Numbered from the stretch's first letter, positions 9,699-19,051 are shown. The stretch is 64,000 nucleotides of DNA from Lysobacterales bacterium (GCA_013001885.1 JABDLD010000075.1:1-64000); one strand, 5' to 3'. Numbers and translations are program-made. Notes: a model not told the origin generated them from the sequence alone.

Positions 9699-10652
9699 TC
9701 AGACTCCCATCCTGGCGCGTGGACTGAATGAAAACTCCCGTTTCATGTCTTCGAAAAACTGTCTCTGGCGTTCATTCTCCACTTGCGGTAGAGAAATTTG
9801 CAGGACCACGTAGAGATCACCCGGCTGACGAGCCGGAATGCCTCTGCCCTTCAACCGCAGCTTTTTCCCTGCCTGAGAGCCGGGCGGAATTTTCAAATCC
9901 ACGGCGCCTGCGGGCGTTGGCACCTTGACCCGGGCGCCCAGCGCCGCTTCCCAGGGGGCCAGCGGTAAATCCAGGTATACGTCGGCGCCTTCAACGCGAT
10001 AGTGGCCCGGGAGATTGAATTCCACTTCCAGGTACAGGTCTCCCGGGTCTGCACCGCCATGGCCCGCCCCACCCTGGCCGTTTAAACGGATTTGCTGGCC
10101 GCGACGGATGCCTTTGGGAATCCGCACACTGAGCGTCCGCGGATGTGTTTTGACTCTGCCGGCCGGATCCAGTTCGGATATTTGCAAGGTAATGGAACGC
10201 GTCGCACCGCGGTAGCTGTCCTCCAGGTCGATCATGACTCTGGCGTGATGGTCCTCCCCGCGCATTTGAAACCCGCGCCCGGATCCCGAACGGCCGCCCG
10301 CCGTGCGGAATTCCCGGCCATAAAGCGTTTCGAAGAAATCGCTGAAGCCGCCGAGATCGGGACCGCCGTCCCCACTCGAGCTGAATTCAAAGCCGGCATC
10401 CCAGCCCGGCGGCGGATGAAAATCCTGACCGGCCTTCCATTGCGAACCCAATTGGTCGTAGGCGGTTCGTTTCTCGGGATCTTTCAGCACCTCGTATGCC
10501 TCGCCGACTTCCTTAAACTTCGCCTCGGCGTCTTTTTCGGTGCTTACATCGGGGTGATACTTGCGCGCGAGCTTGCGGTAAGCGCGCTTGATTTCGTCCT
10601 GGGAGGCGCTTTTTCCAACGCCCATAATCTCGTAATAATCCTTGTATTCCAT
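9699..10652 (-). CDS. cbpA: CbpA, DnaJ-type co-chaperone / curved-DNA-binding protein
   Basis: 317 residues. J-domain at about 4-70 ([23 protein letters not shown] motif within [12 protein letters not shown]), Gly/Phe-rich linker at about 75-125, then two DnaJ C-terminal peptide-binding domains ([38 protein letters not shown]). There is no Cys zinc finger, which separates CbpA from DnaJ. It partners DnaK and in E. coli also binds DNA in stationary phase. It lies 11 bases after the WS/DGAT gene, an unusual operon position for a co-chaperone. Confidence 0.93.
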   Translation of the reverse strand: MEYKDYYEIMGVGKSASQDEIKRAYRKLARKYHPDVSTEKDAEAKFKEVGEAYEVLKDPEKRTAYDQLGSQWKAGQDFHPPPGWDAGFEFSSSGDGGPDLGGFSDFFETLYGREFRTAGGRSGSGRGFQMRGEDHHARVMIDLEDSYRGATRSITLQISELDPAGRVKTHPRTLSVRIPKGIRRGQQIRLNGQGGAGHGGADPGDLYLEVEFNLPGHYRVEGADVYLDLPLAPWEAALGARVKVPTPAGAVDLKIPPGSQAGKKLRLKGRGIPARQPGDLYVVLQISLPQVENERQRQFFEDMKREFSFSPRARMGV

Positions 10653-10663
10653 CAGCTAGACAC

Positions 10664-12079
10664 TCACGTTACCGCGCCCAATAACTCTTTGAACGATGCG
10701 TCGATACACTCCCTGAAATATTCGATATCCGGCATGATCTCGCGCGCCGAAATGATACTGAAAGTCATCTCTCCATTATAGCTGGGTGTTGCGATAAACA
10801 ACCCCATGCCGTCTGCCAGCGGCGCCATACCGTAACTGTGGAGCATCTTGGCTCCATTCATATACAGGGGTTGTTGTGGTCCGGGAACGTTCGATACAAA
10901 CAGATTGCAGAGCTTGGAAGTGAACCGGCCTCCCGCGACGATCCGGGCGACACCCGCCATCGTAGCGGCCGGCACATGCTTGGACAGGTCGGTCATCAGC
11001 CGGGCGGAAATTCCGGTTTTAGCAGCCTTGGTCTGGCGTGTCGTGTCACGGATTGTGTGCAAGCGCTCCAACGGATCCGTAATGTTGGTCGGCAAGGCAA
11101 CGGACATCGCGCTGATGTTGTTACCCGGTATCTCGGCGTCGCTCCCGCGACTGCGCGCATTGACCGGGGCAATGGCAACCAGCGGATCAGCCGGCAATTC
11201 ACCATGATGATCGAGATACGTGTGCAGGGCGCCGCTGCAGATGGCCAGCACGACGTCGTTGATGGTGGAACCTTCAACCGAGTCCTTGATCCGCTTCAGG
11301 TCCTTCAGGCTGAATCGTGTGCCTTCGAACATCTTGTGCGGCGAAACGGCTTGGTTGAACCGGGTCTCAGGCACCTTCTTGCCTTTCGATGCTTCCGCTC
11401 CGAATGATCTCCGGAGCGTGTCGAATATCGCCGGCGAGAATTTCAACAGGGTGCTGGCCATTTTGACCGGGGACTGGATATTACTGATCACGGCCCGGTT
11501 CAGAACGTCGATGGTTGACGGCGATTCGCCGAGCTCTTCTGTAAACGGCTCCAGGTCTATCGCCGGAGTCCCCTCCGGGTCACGGTCAGAAAGCGCACTG
11601 AAAAAATGCATGGCCGAAGCGCCATCGATTGCCGCGTGGTGCACCCGGGTGGCAATGGCGTATGAACCCTTTGGGATACCTTTGATGCGATCGAGCCCCT
11701 CGATCACATACATATCCCAGAGGGGGCGGTTCATGTCCATCGGCCGGCTGAAATGCCGTGCCAGGTGGATGCAGAGCTGCCGCCAGTCACCGGGTTCGGG
11801 CAGGCGGCTGTGGAACATATGATGCTCCACGTCGAAAAACTCGTCTTCCACCCAGTACGGGTGGTCAAAATCGAGCGGCAGCCGCAACAGTCGCCGCTTG
11901 AATACCGGCGAATAAATGAGCCGGCCTTCGATGTGTTCAATGATGTCCTTGAATCGTACTTTTCCGCCTGGCGCGGTCGACGGGTCAAAAATATTGACAC
12001 CCATCACATGGGTCAGGTTATTGCCCGTCTCGATGTACAGGAACTGGGCGTCCTGGGCGTTAAGCTGTTTCATTATCAT
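10664..12079 (-). CDS. Wax ester synthase / diacylglycerol acyltransferase (WS/DGAT)
   Basis: 471 residues, full family length. The catalytic HHxxxDG motif is present as HHAAIDG at residues 147-153, and the second family motif appears as INDVVLAICSGALHTYL near 255. The C-terminal half has NLFVSNVPGPQQPLYMNGA, conserved in the family. These enzymes transfer acyl-CoA to fatty alcohol or diacylglycerol to make wax ester or triacylglycerol. The start overlaps the plsB stop by ATGA. Its place after gpsA, HAD/PlsC and PlsB suggests TAG or another neutral lipid is the product. Confidence 0.94.
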   Translation of the reverse strand: MIMKQLNAQDAQFLYIETGNNLTHVMGVNIFDPSTAPGGKVRFKDIIEHIEGRLIYSPVFKRRLLRLPLDFDHPYWVEDEFFDVEHHMFHSRLPEPGDWRQLCIHLARHFSRPMDMNRPLWDMYVIEGLDRIKGIPKGSYAIATRVHHAAIDGASAMHFFSALSDRDPEGTPAIDLEPFTEELGESPSTIDVLNRAVISNIQSPVKMASTLLKFSPAIFDTLRRSFGAEASKGKKVPETRFNQAVSPHKMFEGTRFSLKDLKRIKDSVEGSTINDVVLAICSGALHTYLDHHGELPADPLVAIAPVNARSRGSDAEIPGNNISAMSVALPTNITDPLERLHTIRDTTRQTKAAKTGISARLMTDLSKHVPAATMAGVARIVAGGRFTSKLCNLFVSNVPGPQQPLYMNGAKMLHSYGMAPLADGMGLFIATPSYNGEMTFSIISAREIMPDIEYFRECIDASFKELLGAVT

Positions 12080-14415
12080 TCACCGTGACCCGACAAGGCC
12101 ATCCAACGTATTCTTTCAAGCCTTCTTGAAAGTTCCTTGAAGTCGCGCAGAATCTGAATGCGGCGTTCGGCAAGATTTTCACCGCCGCTTTGCGTCAGCT
12201 CAAGGTTATCTGCCAGTTTATACCCGTTCTGGAACAGCAGCTTGCCAATCGAGGCCTCGCTGGTAATCCGCCTTTGCAGGTAGGCTTGCTTGCCGACCTT
12301 GAGCGCCCGGGCCATGCACTCTTCTTCCGCCAGGCCTGCGTCTCCCGGTAACCGGGCCAGCAGATCGAACACCACGCTGTAAGCCTCGATAAACGGCAGC
12401 AAAGTCGAGTGCGCCACCAGCGGCAGCATGGCGCTGAGCATCGACAAAACTTCGGAACCGCCCTGCTGCAGCCGGTCTTCCCATTGCGGGTCGGAACGCT
12501 CGAGCTCATCCCAAAGCTGTTTCTTGAATTTTTTCTTTGAAGGGTAAAAAAATTCGAACTTGAAGAAGTCGCGCAGTCGCAAGGTTTCCTGCCAGAAAAC
12601 GTCCGTTACATCCTCCACCGGGGCCTCGCTCGCCCGCAACAGAGCCAGTTCGAGAATGGCCTTGTTGACGAAGTGGTGAATGATCGTATTGCGGTAATAA
12701 CTGGCCATCAGGTGCTGGCTGGTCTCGATGCCGAAAACCGTGTCCGTACCTTCGTCGTAACGGATCAGCAAACCCATACCCTGCATGGCGACGGCAAGTT
12801 CTTCAACGTGAGCCAGGCGCCTGGGGCTGAAGTCACTGGTCAGGCGAATGCTCCTTGCATGCGCCCAGGTGACGATCGCCAGTATCTCCTTCTGGATTTC
12901 CTCGATGGTAAGCGCTCGCGGTGCGGCGCCCAGCAGCACCATGCAGGCCACGGCAGGCATTGTGATCGGCGTCACGTTGTTGGCCTGCACCGCAACCTCG
13001 AACGCGATCTTCGGCAGAGCCAGCTGGTCTTCAGGGTCCGGTGCGCGCGGCAGCACAACCGATTGCCCGAAATCGAGGTAAATCCTGCCCATTGGCTTAC
13101 GCAGACTGGACAGGTAGCTGATGAACCATTTCAGTGATTCCGGTTTCTTGAGTTTCCCGGCCTGCTCACTGGCGTAATCCTGAACATCTCTCATCAGGTC
13201 ATAACTGACGGTTACCGGAATCACGTGGATATCCCGAGCGTCGGTGGTATAGGCCGCTTCCAGCACGTACTTGAGCAGACCGTATCGCGGCGGCATCAAT
13301 TTGCCGGTGCGGGAGCGGGTACCCTCGAAGGCCCAGGTCATCGGAAAACGTTTTTCCATCAGGTAGCCGATGTAGTGGCGCAAGACGATTTTGTACAACA
13401 GGTTGTCCTGGAATTTTCGGCGAATGAAAATCCCGCCGGATCGGCGCATCAGGAAACCGAGGCCGGCAAAGCTCATGTTGATGCCGGCAAAAATGTGCAG
13501 CATCCTGAAGTCGTTTTCGAACAGCGTCGCTGTCAGTGCAATACTGTCTACATAGGTTTTATGCGTGAACAAGAGCATCGAAGGATGGTACTGCACGATC
13601 TTTCGGACCCGTTCAAGATCGTCTTCCCGGAAAACGACATTCCCTTCGTAGCTCAGGCGCATCACCCAGCTGTCGAACCTGGCACGAAAATCAATGAACA
13701 ACGAACTCGGGACCGCGATGAGCTCCTTCATGTAGACCTCGGCCTCATCGTGCAGATCGCCGAGCGGGCGCCCGGTAGCTGCTGCCAGATCGGCCAGCGC
13801 AGCTTTGAACTTTGGACTGCTGGTCAGGCTTTCCGCCACGAACCGCGGCGCTTTATAGCGACGGCCAATCAGCCCCCACTCCGCTATCTCCAGCGAAAGC
13901 CCGGCCTGGCGCGCCACGAACCCTGCAAATTCACTCGTCGAGTCGTTTACCTGTTCGCCCAGCTGAGCGAGATAACGGCTTTTCAGTTCGTCGATGGTGG
14001 CTGGCTGGGCCATAATGCACTCTGTGCGGCTGGGATCGCGAAAGCGAATCCAGCGGCCCCTCCAGCTTCCGGGATGTCGCGGGTCGCCTAATACCAAGTG
14101 GCGCAAGGCAAGTGGCTTTTTGGTCGTACTCTCGGTTTCTGGCATCAGCCAGGCGACTCGAACAGGCACCAGCAGGGTTGCTCCGGGCGCATCCAGTTTC
14201 CGGATGAGCTCGTCCAGCGGCGGTGAACGTTCATCCTTTGATATCGGGAGAAGAATGCGGTCAATGGCCGAATTGTCCGGCGTATCGACAATGAACTGAT
14301 CCAGGCACTCTTCCAGCAGGTTTTTCTCCAGGCGGTTCCTGACGTCGAGAATAAAAAGCATCGGGCCGTCATGTGGAAGGCCCGGTCCGCTAAACTGTCC
14401 TGAACCCCGGCTCAA
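12076..14415 (-). CDS. plsB: Glycerol-3-phosphate 1-O-acyltransferase PlsB
   Basis: 779 residues, near the E. coli PlsB length. Acyltransferase motifs: block I HKTYVD (within LFTHKTYVDSIAL), block III FEGTRSRTGK, block IV VIPVTVSYD. It makes 1-acyl-glycerol-3-phosphate from acyl-CoA or acyl-ACP at the inner membrane. The start is a TTG at 14415 overlapping the HAD/PlsC stop (TTGA); an ATG at 14361 would remove 18 residues and is possible, but neither has a strong ribosome site. The gene is in line with plsC upstream and WS/DGAT downstream. Confidence 0.93.
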   Translation of the reverse strand: MSRGSGQFSGPGLPHDGPMLFILDVRNRLEKNLLEECLDQFIVDTPDNSAIDRILLPISKDERSPPLDELIRKLDAPGATLLVPVRVAWLMPETESTTKKPLALRHLVLGDPRHPGSWRGRWIRFRDPSRTECIMAQPATIDELKSRYLAQLGEQVNDSTSEFAGFVARQAGLSLEIAEWGLIGRRYKAPRFVAESLTSSPKFKAALADLAAATGRPLGDLHDEAEVYMKELIAVPSSLFIDFRARFDSWVMRLSYEGNVVFREDDLERVRKIVQYHPSMLLFTHKTYVDSIALTATLFENDFRMLHIFAGINMSFAGLGFLMRRSGGIFIRRKFQDNLLYKIVLRHYIGYLMEKRFPMTWAFEGTRSRTGKLMPPRYGLLKYVLEAAYTTDARDIHVIPVTVSYDLMRDVQDYASEQAGKLKKPESLKWFISYLSSLRKPMGRIYLDFGQSVVLPRAPDPEDQLALPKIAFEVAVQANNVTPITMPAVACMVLLGAAPRALTIEEIQKEILAIVTWAHARSIRLTSDFSPRRLAHVEELAVAMQGMGLLIRYDEGTDTVFGIETSQHLMASYYRNTIIHHFVNKAILELALLRASEAPVEDVTDVFWQETLRLRDFFKFEFFYPSKKKFKKQLWDELERSDPQWEDRLQQGGSEVLSMLSAMLPLVAHSTLLPFIEAYSVVFDLLARLPGDAGLAEEECMARALKVGKQAYLQRRITSEASIGKLLFQNGYKLADNLELTQSGGENLAERRIQILRDFKELSRRLERIRWMALSGHGE

Positions 14416-16121
14416 GCGCCGGTTCCGGCTTCAGATTTCTTCTTGAGTGCCTTTTTCTTGAGTGCCTTTTTCTTCAGCGTCTTTTTCTTTGAGGTCTTTG
14501 CCGTTTGCTTCGGTTGCGGCGCTTTCCGGACTGCGGCTTTTTTAACTGAAGCTTTCTTTGCCGAAGTCTTCTTTCTCACGGCAACCTTTTTGGCGGCGGA
14601 CCTCTTCGGCGCCTTTTTCCTCAGCGCCTTTTTCTTCACGAAACCTGCCGCGGGCGGCGCCGCCAGCAGATTTGAACCGCCCTCTTCCGTTTGCCCCAGG
14701 GTATCGAGGAACATGCTTCGGACCTCGGCCACGTGCTCCTCAATCGTTTCGCTACTCCAGCCGGATGTATCCACCGGAGGCAAGACATCGACTTCCACCG
14801 TTGCCGACCGGAATACGAAATCGCCCTTCGGCGCAACGTCTCCCGCGTTATGGATCACGATGGGAACAATGGGTACCCCGGCCTGGATGGCCAGGTGGAA
14901 CGGCCCTTTCTTGAAGGCCGACAGCTTCGGTGTTATCGAGCGCGTGCCCTCGGGGGAGATGACCACTGATTTTCGCTGATTGCGCATGGCGTCGACCAGG
15001 GGCTTCATCGCCTCGATTGCGCTGGCCGAATTTTCGCGGTCAATAAAAATGGTTCCCGCCAATTCCAGCGTTTTTCCGATCAGGGGCATGGCCTTGATTT
15101 CTTTCTTGCCGACGCCTGCAATGTCGCGGCGCAGCAGTTTGGCCAGGATCACCATATCCGCCTTGCTCTGGTGATTGAACACGAAGACGGCCGGACGGTT
15201 TTCCCATAAGTGGTGCTCATCGCGCACCACCAGGTTGAGGCCGATGAGCGCGCTGCTCACGTCCGCAAATACCGAGGTTGCAAAATTCCTGGCCTCGCTC
15301 CTGGATCCGGTCAGCGCCCAGATCGGAAGGCCGGCTGCTGCGGACGGTATCAGCGACATGGTCGCCGCGACAGACCTGATGAAATCGGTAAGCTGCGGCT
15401 GGCCCCGGCTTTTGAACCGGCGCACCGGCCAGCCCCGCTGCTCGGCAATCACGGCCAGTTTTGAATTGGGATTGAGCGGCTGCGGATATCCCACTCGTTC
15501 GAGCAACTGCAGGTCATCATCACTGTCGCTGTAAAAATAACTCTGGTCGAGATCGATGCCGTAATCACGTGACAGGCTTTCCGCAGCCAGCACCTTGCCG
15601 TCGCCAAAGCACAGCGGCCGTTCAATCCCGCCGGTGAACACGCCGTCCTTGACTTCATAGCGGCTGCAAATGACGTGATCGATATCCAGGTCGCGCGCCA
15701 TGGGTTCTACCTGGTACGGTGTTGCCGAGGAGATGACGGCCACCGTATGCCCCCGGTCCATGTGCGCCTGGACCAGCGCGCGTGATTCCGGGTATAGCTT
15801 CCTGGCGATCTGCTGCTCGTACAACTCCTGTCCGAAATCGATGTAGTCCTGTTCACTCACCCCCCGCATGAACTGCGCCGCCGAGGTCATCAATCCGGAA
15901 AAGCCCATGGTGCCGAGCGAAAACTGCGTGATCGCGGAAATCAGCTCAACCAGCTGGTACGGCCCGACGTGCCCCCTGCGAATCTGTTCCTTGAGAAACA
16001 CGGTGGCTGAAAAACCGGCGATCAGGGTTCCGTCAAAATCGAAGAAGGCGCCGACCTGAGGCCCCTCGGGCGAACTTTCAATTTCCCTGATCAGGTTCCT
16101 GTGAACGCTTAAAACACTCAT
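14412..16121 (-). CDS. HAD-IB phosphatase / 1-acyl-glycerol-3-phosphate acyltransferase fusion with lysine-rich tail
   Basis: 569 residues in three parts. Residues about 22-240 are a SerB-like HAD-IB domain (FFDFDGT with D28 and D30; ISSATPY; SDSDDDLQLLE). Residues about 290-475 are a PlsC domain with HX4D as H317-QSKA-D322, EGTRS at 391-395 and GVPIVPIVIHNA. Residues about 496-563 are a low-complexity Lys/Ala tail of KKKAL and AAKK units, like histone H1. PlsC adds the second acyl chain to make phosphatidate; the HAD domain's substrate is unknown and phosphatidate is only a guess. The same HAD-PlsC fusion is known in Mycobacterium (Rv2483c), also beside plsB and a WS/DGAT gene. It overlaps gpsA by ATGA. 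Confidence 0.92.
   Translation of the reverse strand: MSVLSVHRNLIREIESSPEGPQVGAFFDFDGTLIAGFSATVFLKEQIRRGHVGPYQLVELISAITQFSLGTMGFSGLMTSAAQFMRGVSEQDYIDFGQELYEQQIARKLYPESRALVQAHMDRGHTVAVISSATPYQVEPMARDLDIDHVICSRYEVKDGVFTGGIERPLCFGDGKVLAAESLSRDYGIDLDQSYFYSDSDDDLQLLERVGYPQPLNPNSKLAVIAEQRGWPVRRFKSRGQPQLTDFIRSVAATMSLIPSAAAGLPIWALTGSRSEARNFATSVFADVSSALIGLNLVVRDEHHLWENRPAVFVFNHQSKADMVILAKLLRRDIAGVGKKEIKAMPLIGKTLELAGTIFIDRENSASAIEAMKPLVDAMRNQRKSVVISPEGTRSITPKLSAFKKGPFHLAIQAGVPIVPIVIHNAGDVAPKGDFVFRSATVEVDVLPPVDTSGWSSETIEEHVAEVRSMFLDTLGQTEEGGSNLLAAPPAAGFVKKKALRKKAPKRSAAKKVAVRKKTSAKKASVKKAAVRKAPQPKQTAKTSKKKTLKKKALKKKALKKKSEAGTGA
14441..14485 (-). repeat. 15-bp tandem repeat encoding the lysine-rich tail
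   Basis: Two identical 15-base units (14441-14455 and 14456-14470) and a third degenerate copy (14471-14485) encode KKKAL-type pentapeptides. Unit length is a multiple of three, so copy-number changes would lengthen or shorten the tail in frame. Confidence 0.85.
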
Positions 16122-17119
16122 CCTGGCTCCGACTCCGAACCTACCGTTGACTTGAGCAAACCGCGAAACGCCTGTTGGGGGGTTCTTTCACCTTTCAGAA
16201 CGGACATGACATCACCCGTAATGGGCATCTCAACTCCGTACTGCTCACCCAGCGCCTGCACTGTCGGCGCACTTTTAACGCCTTCGGCGACCATGACCAT
16301 TTCCTCGATGATCTCGTCGAGCGAGCGTCCTTTACCCAACTCGTAACCGACATGATGATTACGGCTTTGCGCGCTGGTGCACGTTGCAATCAGGTCACCC
16401 ATTCCGGCCAGCCCGGCAAAGGTCTCCGGCCGGCCACCCATGGCAACACCAAGCCTGACGATCTCGGCCAGGCCCCGGGTAATCAGTGCAGAGCGCGTAT
16501 TGTCACCGGCGCCCTGTCCGTCACCCATGCCCACGGCGATCGCAATAATGTTCTTCAGCACGCCACCCAGCTCGCAACCGACCAGGTCAGTGTTGGTGTA
16601 CACCCGAAACAGGCCGCTGTGAAACAGCTGCTGCAGCTGGCGAACGATGATTTCGTCTTCCATCGCAATCACGCTGGCTGCGGCCTGTCCGACGATGATT
16701 TCACGCGCCAGGTTGGGTCCCGTCAGCACCCCGACCGGGTGTCCGGGCAATACCTCCTGGATCACTTCGGTCATCCGCATTTTCGTGCTCAACTCCAGAC
16801 CTTTGGTCAGGCTGATCACCGGCACCCAGGGCCGCAGGTGTTCCCTGGCCTGCTCCAATACACTTCTGAAATGCTGCGATGGGATACCCATCACCAGCAC
16901 GTCACAGGACGCAACCGCCTGCTCGATGGAGGAGGTGGCAACCAATTTTGAATTCAACCGCGCACCGGGCAGGTATTTGCTGTTGCTGTGTTCGGTGTTG
17001 ATTTCATCAACGGCCGACTCGTCCCTGGCCCACAGGGTGACCGGAGCATTACGGGCAATAAGGGACGCCACCGTCGTGCCCCAGGATCCGCCTCCCAACA
17101 GTGCCGCTTCAAGATTCAT
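16118..17119 (-). CDS. gpsA: NAD(P)+-dependent glycerol-3-phosphate dehydrogenase
   Basis: 333 residues. The Rossmann motif is GGGSWGTTVAS at 8-18, and the C-terminal domain carries CELGGVLKNIIAIAVGMGDG with the catalytic Lys. It reduces dihydroxyacetone phosphate to sn-glycerol-3-phosphate, the substrate of PlsB encoded two genes downstream. The start at 17119 overlaps the SRPBCC stop by 11 bases, and the stop overlaps the HAD/PlsC start, so the whole block is translationally coupled. Confidence 0.95.
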   Translation of the reverse strand: MNLEAALLGGGSWGTTVASLIARNAPVTLWARDESAVDEINTEHSNSKYLPGARLNSKLVATSSIEQAVASCDVLVMGIPSQHFRSVLEQAREHLRPWVPVISLTKGLELSTKMRMTEVIQEVLPGHPVGVLTGPNLAREIIVGQAAASVIAMEDEIIVRQLQQLFHSGLFRVYTNTDLVGCELGGVLKNIIAIAVGMGDGQGAGDNTRSALITRGLAEIVRLGVAMGGRPETFAGLAGMGDLIATCTSAQSRNHHVGYELGKGRSLDEIIEEMVMVAEGVKSAPTVQALGEQYGVEMPITGDVMSVLKGERTPQQAFRGLLKSTVGSESEPG

Positions 17120-17576
17120 CAGAGCGTTCCTGCATTTTCGTTTTCAGGTTGTGCAGAGCGACCATCGATTGTTTCTCCATTCTTGATTTCAATAAGGGCA
17201 GCAGGACGCGAGTCAATCCCGTAACGTCAAAATCGAGGGTTCGTGAGAAAAAAGTGACGCTGCCTTTTTCCTCGAAATCATAGCGAATCCTGACCCAGCC
17301 GTCCTTCATCCTGCCCATGGTTTCCCAGGCCTGGAAAGGCTCCGACCTCGTAACAGTATAGGCGGTTCGCCGAGTCATTCGTAGCGGCAGGGGAGCCAGC
17401 GGCTTCACCTCGATAACCTCATCGAATGCGTCACCGGCCGCCAGAATACGGTGAGCGGATTGCGCTGATTTTGAATTGGGATGCCACTCATGCCATAGCC
17501 ATGGCTTCGTCACGTAGTTGAACAGCTGTTCCGCGCTGACCGCGATTTCAATGACGTTGTGAATGGAAACAGGCAT
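17109..17576 (-). CDS. SRPBCC (START/polyketide-cyclase-like) domain protein
   Basis: 155 residues forming one helix-grip domain: an N-terminal strand IHNVIEIAVSAEQLFNYVTK, central strands (DEVIEVKPLAPLPLRMTRRT) and a long C-terminal helix. The fold binds hydrophobic ligands, often lipids. No catalytic residues can be assigned. Being directly coupled to gpsA at the head of a lipid operon, a lipid-binding or carrier role is reasonable but unproven. Confidence 0.75.
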   Translation of the reverse strand: MPVSIHNVIEIAVSAEQLFNYVTKPWLWHEWHPNSKSAQSAHRILAAGDAFDEVIEVKPLAPLPLRMTRRTAYTVTRSEPFQAWETMGRMKDGWVRIRYDFEEKGSVTFFSRTLDFDVTGLTRVLLPLLKSRMEKQSMVALHNLKTKMQERSDES

Positions 17577-17602
17577 GACGGAGCATCACCGAAGGCAGGC
17601 CC

Positions 17603-17995
17603 TCAGAAGTCGATTTTCTTCTGGGGGGCATACAGCTCGACCTCTTCGGGTGTCAGCTGAATCACCTTGAGGGTCCAGTTGGTGATCGCCGCGTCGACTT
17701 TGAACTTGAAGCGTCCGCTTTCTTCGATCAGCCTCAGGCCGTTACCCGGCGCCTTGGTCTTGAAGACCGTTCCGGCGTGCACACCGGTTCCGCCGGAGGC
17801 CAGCGTCACCGATATCCCCATCGACGAGGGGAAGTCGCTGTTGACCCGCCAGTCGACCAGCCAGGGCGCTTTAATGTCAAATTCTGCCGTTTCCATGCTG
17901 CGGGTTCCGGAAAATTCACGAACCAGCTCACCCGCCGGCGCATCTGCGGCCAAAGCCAAAATAAAAGCAGCAAATAAAATCAGTTGCAGTCTCAT
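17603..17995 (-). CDS. Small secreted protein of unknown function
   Basis: 130 residues with a Sec signal peptide (MRLQLILFAAFILALAADAPAG). The mature 108 residues are mostly beta strand (FSGTRSMETAEFDIKAPWLV; GRFKFKVDAAITNWTLKVIQ). I do not recognise the family. It is the first gene of the lipid operon, 26 bases before the SRPBCC gene, and may be exported to act on the same lipids; that is inference. Confidence 0.6.
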   Translation of the reverse strand: MRLQLILFAAFILALAADAPAGELVREFSGTRSMETAEFDIKAPWLVDWRVNSDFPSSMGISVTLASGGTGVHAGTVFKTKAPGNGLRLIEESGRFKFKVDAAITNWTLKVIQLTPEEVELYAPQKKIDF

Positions 17996-18039
17996 AAGCC
18001 ATTATTTTCCCAAGCCCTACGGCTGCATTATAGGCTGCA

Positions 18040-18948
18040 TTAGCCGAATTGGTCCCAATAGGGTCTCTCACCGAAGCGCTCAACCAGAAAATCGATGAAC
18101 GTTCGCGCCCGTCTCGACAGATACCGCGTTTGCGGATAAACCGCATATGCACTGCGCTGCTGGGGGCAGAAGTCAGGCATGACCGATACGAGATCTCCGG
18201 CCGCAACGGCCTCCCAGGCGATGAAAGAGGGGGTCAGAATAATCCCGTGCCCCGCCATCGCCATGTCGCGAAGAAAGTCGCCGTTGTTGGCCACCATGGC
18301 CGGACGTATCTGCACCGCGTGCTCCTCGCCCTGCCCGTCCTGAAGCTTCAACACAGGTCCGCCACCCAAATCATAATGCAAAACGCGATGGTCTCTCAGA
18401 TCATCCGGCAACCGGGGCACGCCGTGTTGCTCCAGGTAGGCCGGGCTGGCGCATAGCAGAATCCTGATCGGACAAATCCTGCGCGCCTGCAGGGAAGAAT
18501 CACGCAGGTCGGCAATCCGGATGGCCAGATCCACACCCTGGCCGACGAGGTCAATCTGGCGATCGGAAAAATCGATATTGATCTTCAGTTCGGGATGCGC
18601 CTTGAGAAACTCATCCATCGCCGGCGCAAGGTGACGCAGGCCGAAGGATAACGGAACCGCCAGGCGCAAAGTTCCTTTAAGCAGCGCGCCGCTATCCGCT
18701 GTGCTTGCTTCCAGTTCCGAAACGTCGGTCAGAAGCTTGACCGCGCCCCGATAGTAAGCCTGTCCAGACTCGGTCAGGCTGGAGCGCCGGGTCGTGCGGT
18801 TGAGCAAGCGCACGCCCAGCCGTGATTCCAGTTCGACCAGACGCCGGCTGACGCCGGACTTGGCGATACCGAGCTGCTCCGCGGCTTTGCTGATGCTGCC
18901 GGCTTCAACCACGCGGACAAAATTCCTCATTTCCTCAAATTGATTCAT
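18040..18948 (-). CDS. LysR-family regulator, YhaJ-like
   Basis: 302 residues. N-terminal winged helix-turn-helix at 1-60 (GSISKAAEQLGIAKSGVSRR) and a periplasmic-binding-protein-like effector domain at about 90-295. It is transcribed divergently from doxX, pirin and a glutathionyl-hydroquinone reductase. In E. coli the LysR protein YhaJ lies beside yqjF (DoxX), yqjG (the same reductase) and yhaK (pirin) and activates them in response to hydroxylated aromatics, so a similar quinone or phenol sensor is likely here. A T-N11-A palindrome lies in the shared promoter region. Confidence 0.88.
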   Translation of the reverse strand: MNQFEEMRNFVRVVEAGSISKAAEQLGIAKSGVSRRLVELESRLGVRLLNRTTRRSSLTESGQAYYRGAVKLLTDVSELEASTADSGALLKGTLRLAVPLSFGLRHLAPAMDEFLKAHPELKINIDFSDRQIDLVGQGVDLAIRIADLRDSSLQARRICPIRILLCASPAYLEQHGVPRLPDDLRDHRVLHYDLGGGPVLKLQDGQGEEHAVQIRPAMVANNGDFLRDMAMAGHGIILTPSFIAWEAVAAGDLVSVMPDFCPQQRSAYAVYPQTRYLSRRARTFIDFLVERFGERPYWDQFG

Positions 18949-18967
18949 TGTTCACTTTTTTAGAACT

Positions 18968-18982
18968 ATAAATTGTAATTAT
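18968..18982. promoter_or_regulatory. Candidate LysR box (T-N11-A)
   Basis: ATAAATTGTAATTAT is an imperfect palindrome with outer arms ATAA/TTAT and the T-N11-A form typical of LysR boxes. It is 20 bases upstream of the LysR start and about 70 bases upstream of doxX in an AT-rich divergent region, where an autoregulating activator site is expected. It is predicted from pattern only. Confidence 0.5.
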
Positions 18983-19051
18983 TGATCTTTTTAGCTTTTT
19001 AAACAACAGATAGGATATTTATATTGAAATACAAAAGCGGAGGCTATAACC

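Noticed and set aside
14441-14485. Tandem repeat considered as a CRISPR or intergenic satellite
   Set aside because: It is in frame inside a coding tail, has 15-bp units without spacers and encodes Lys-rich peptides.
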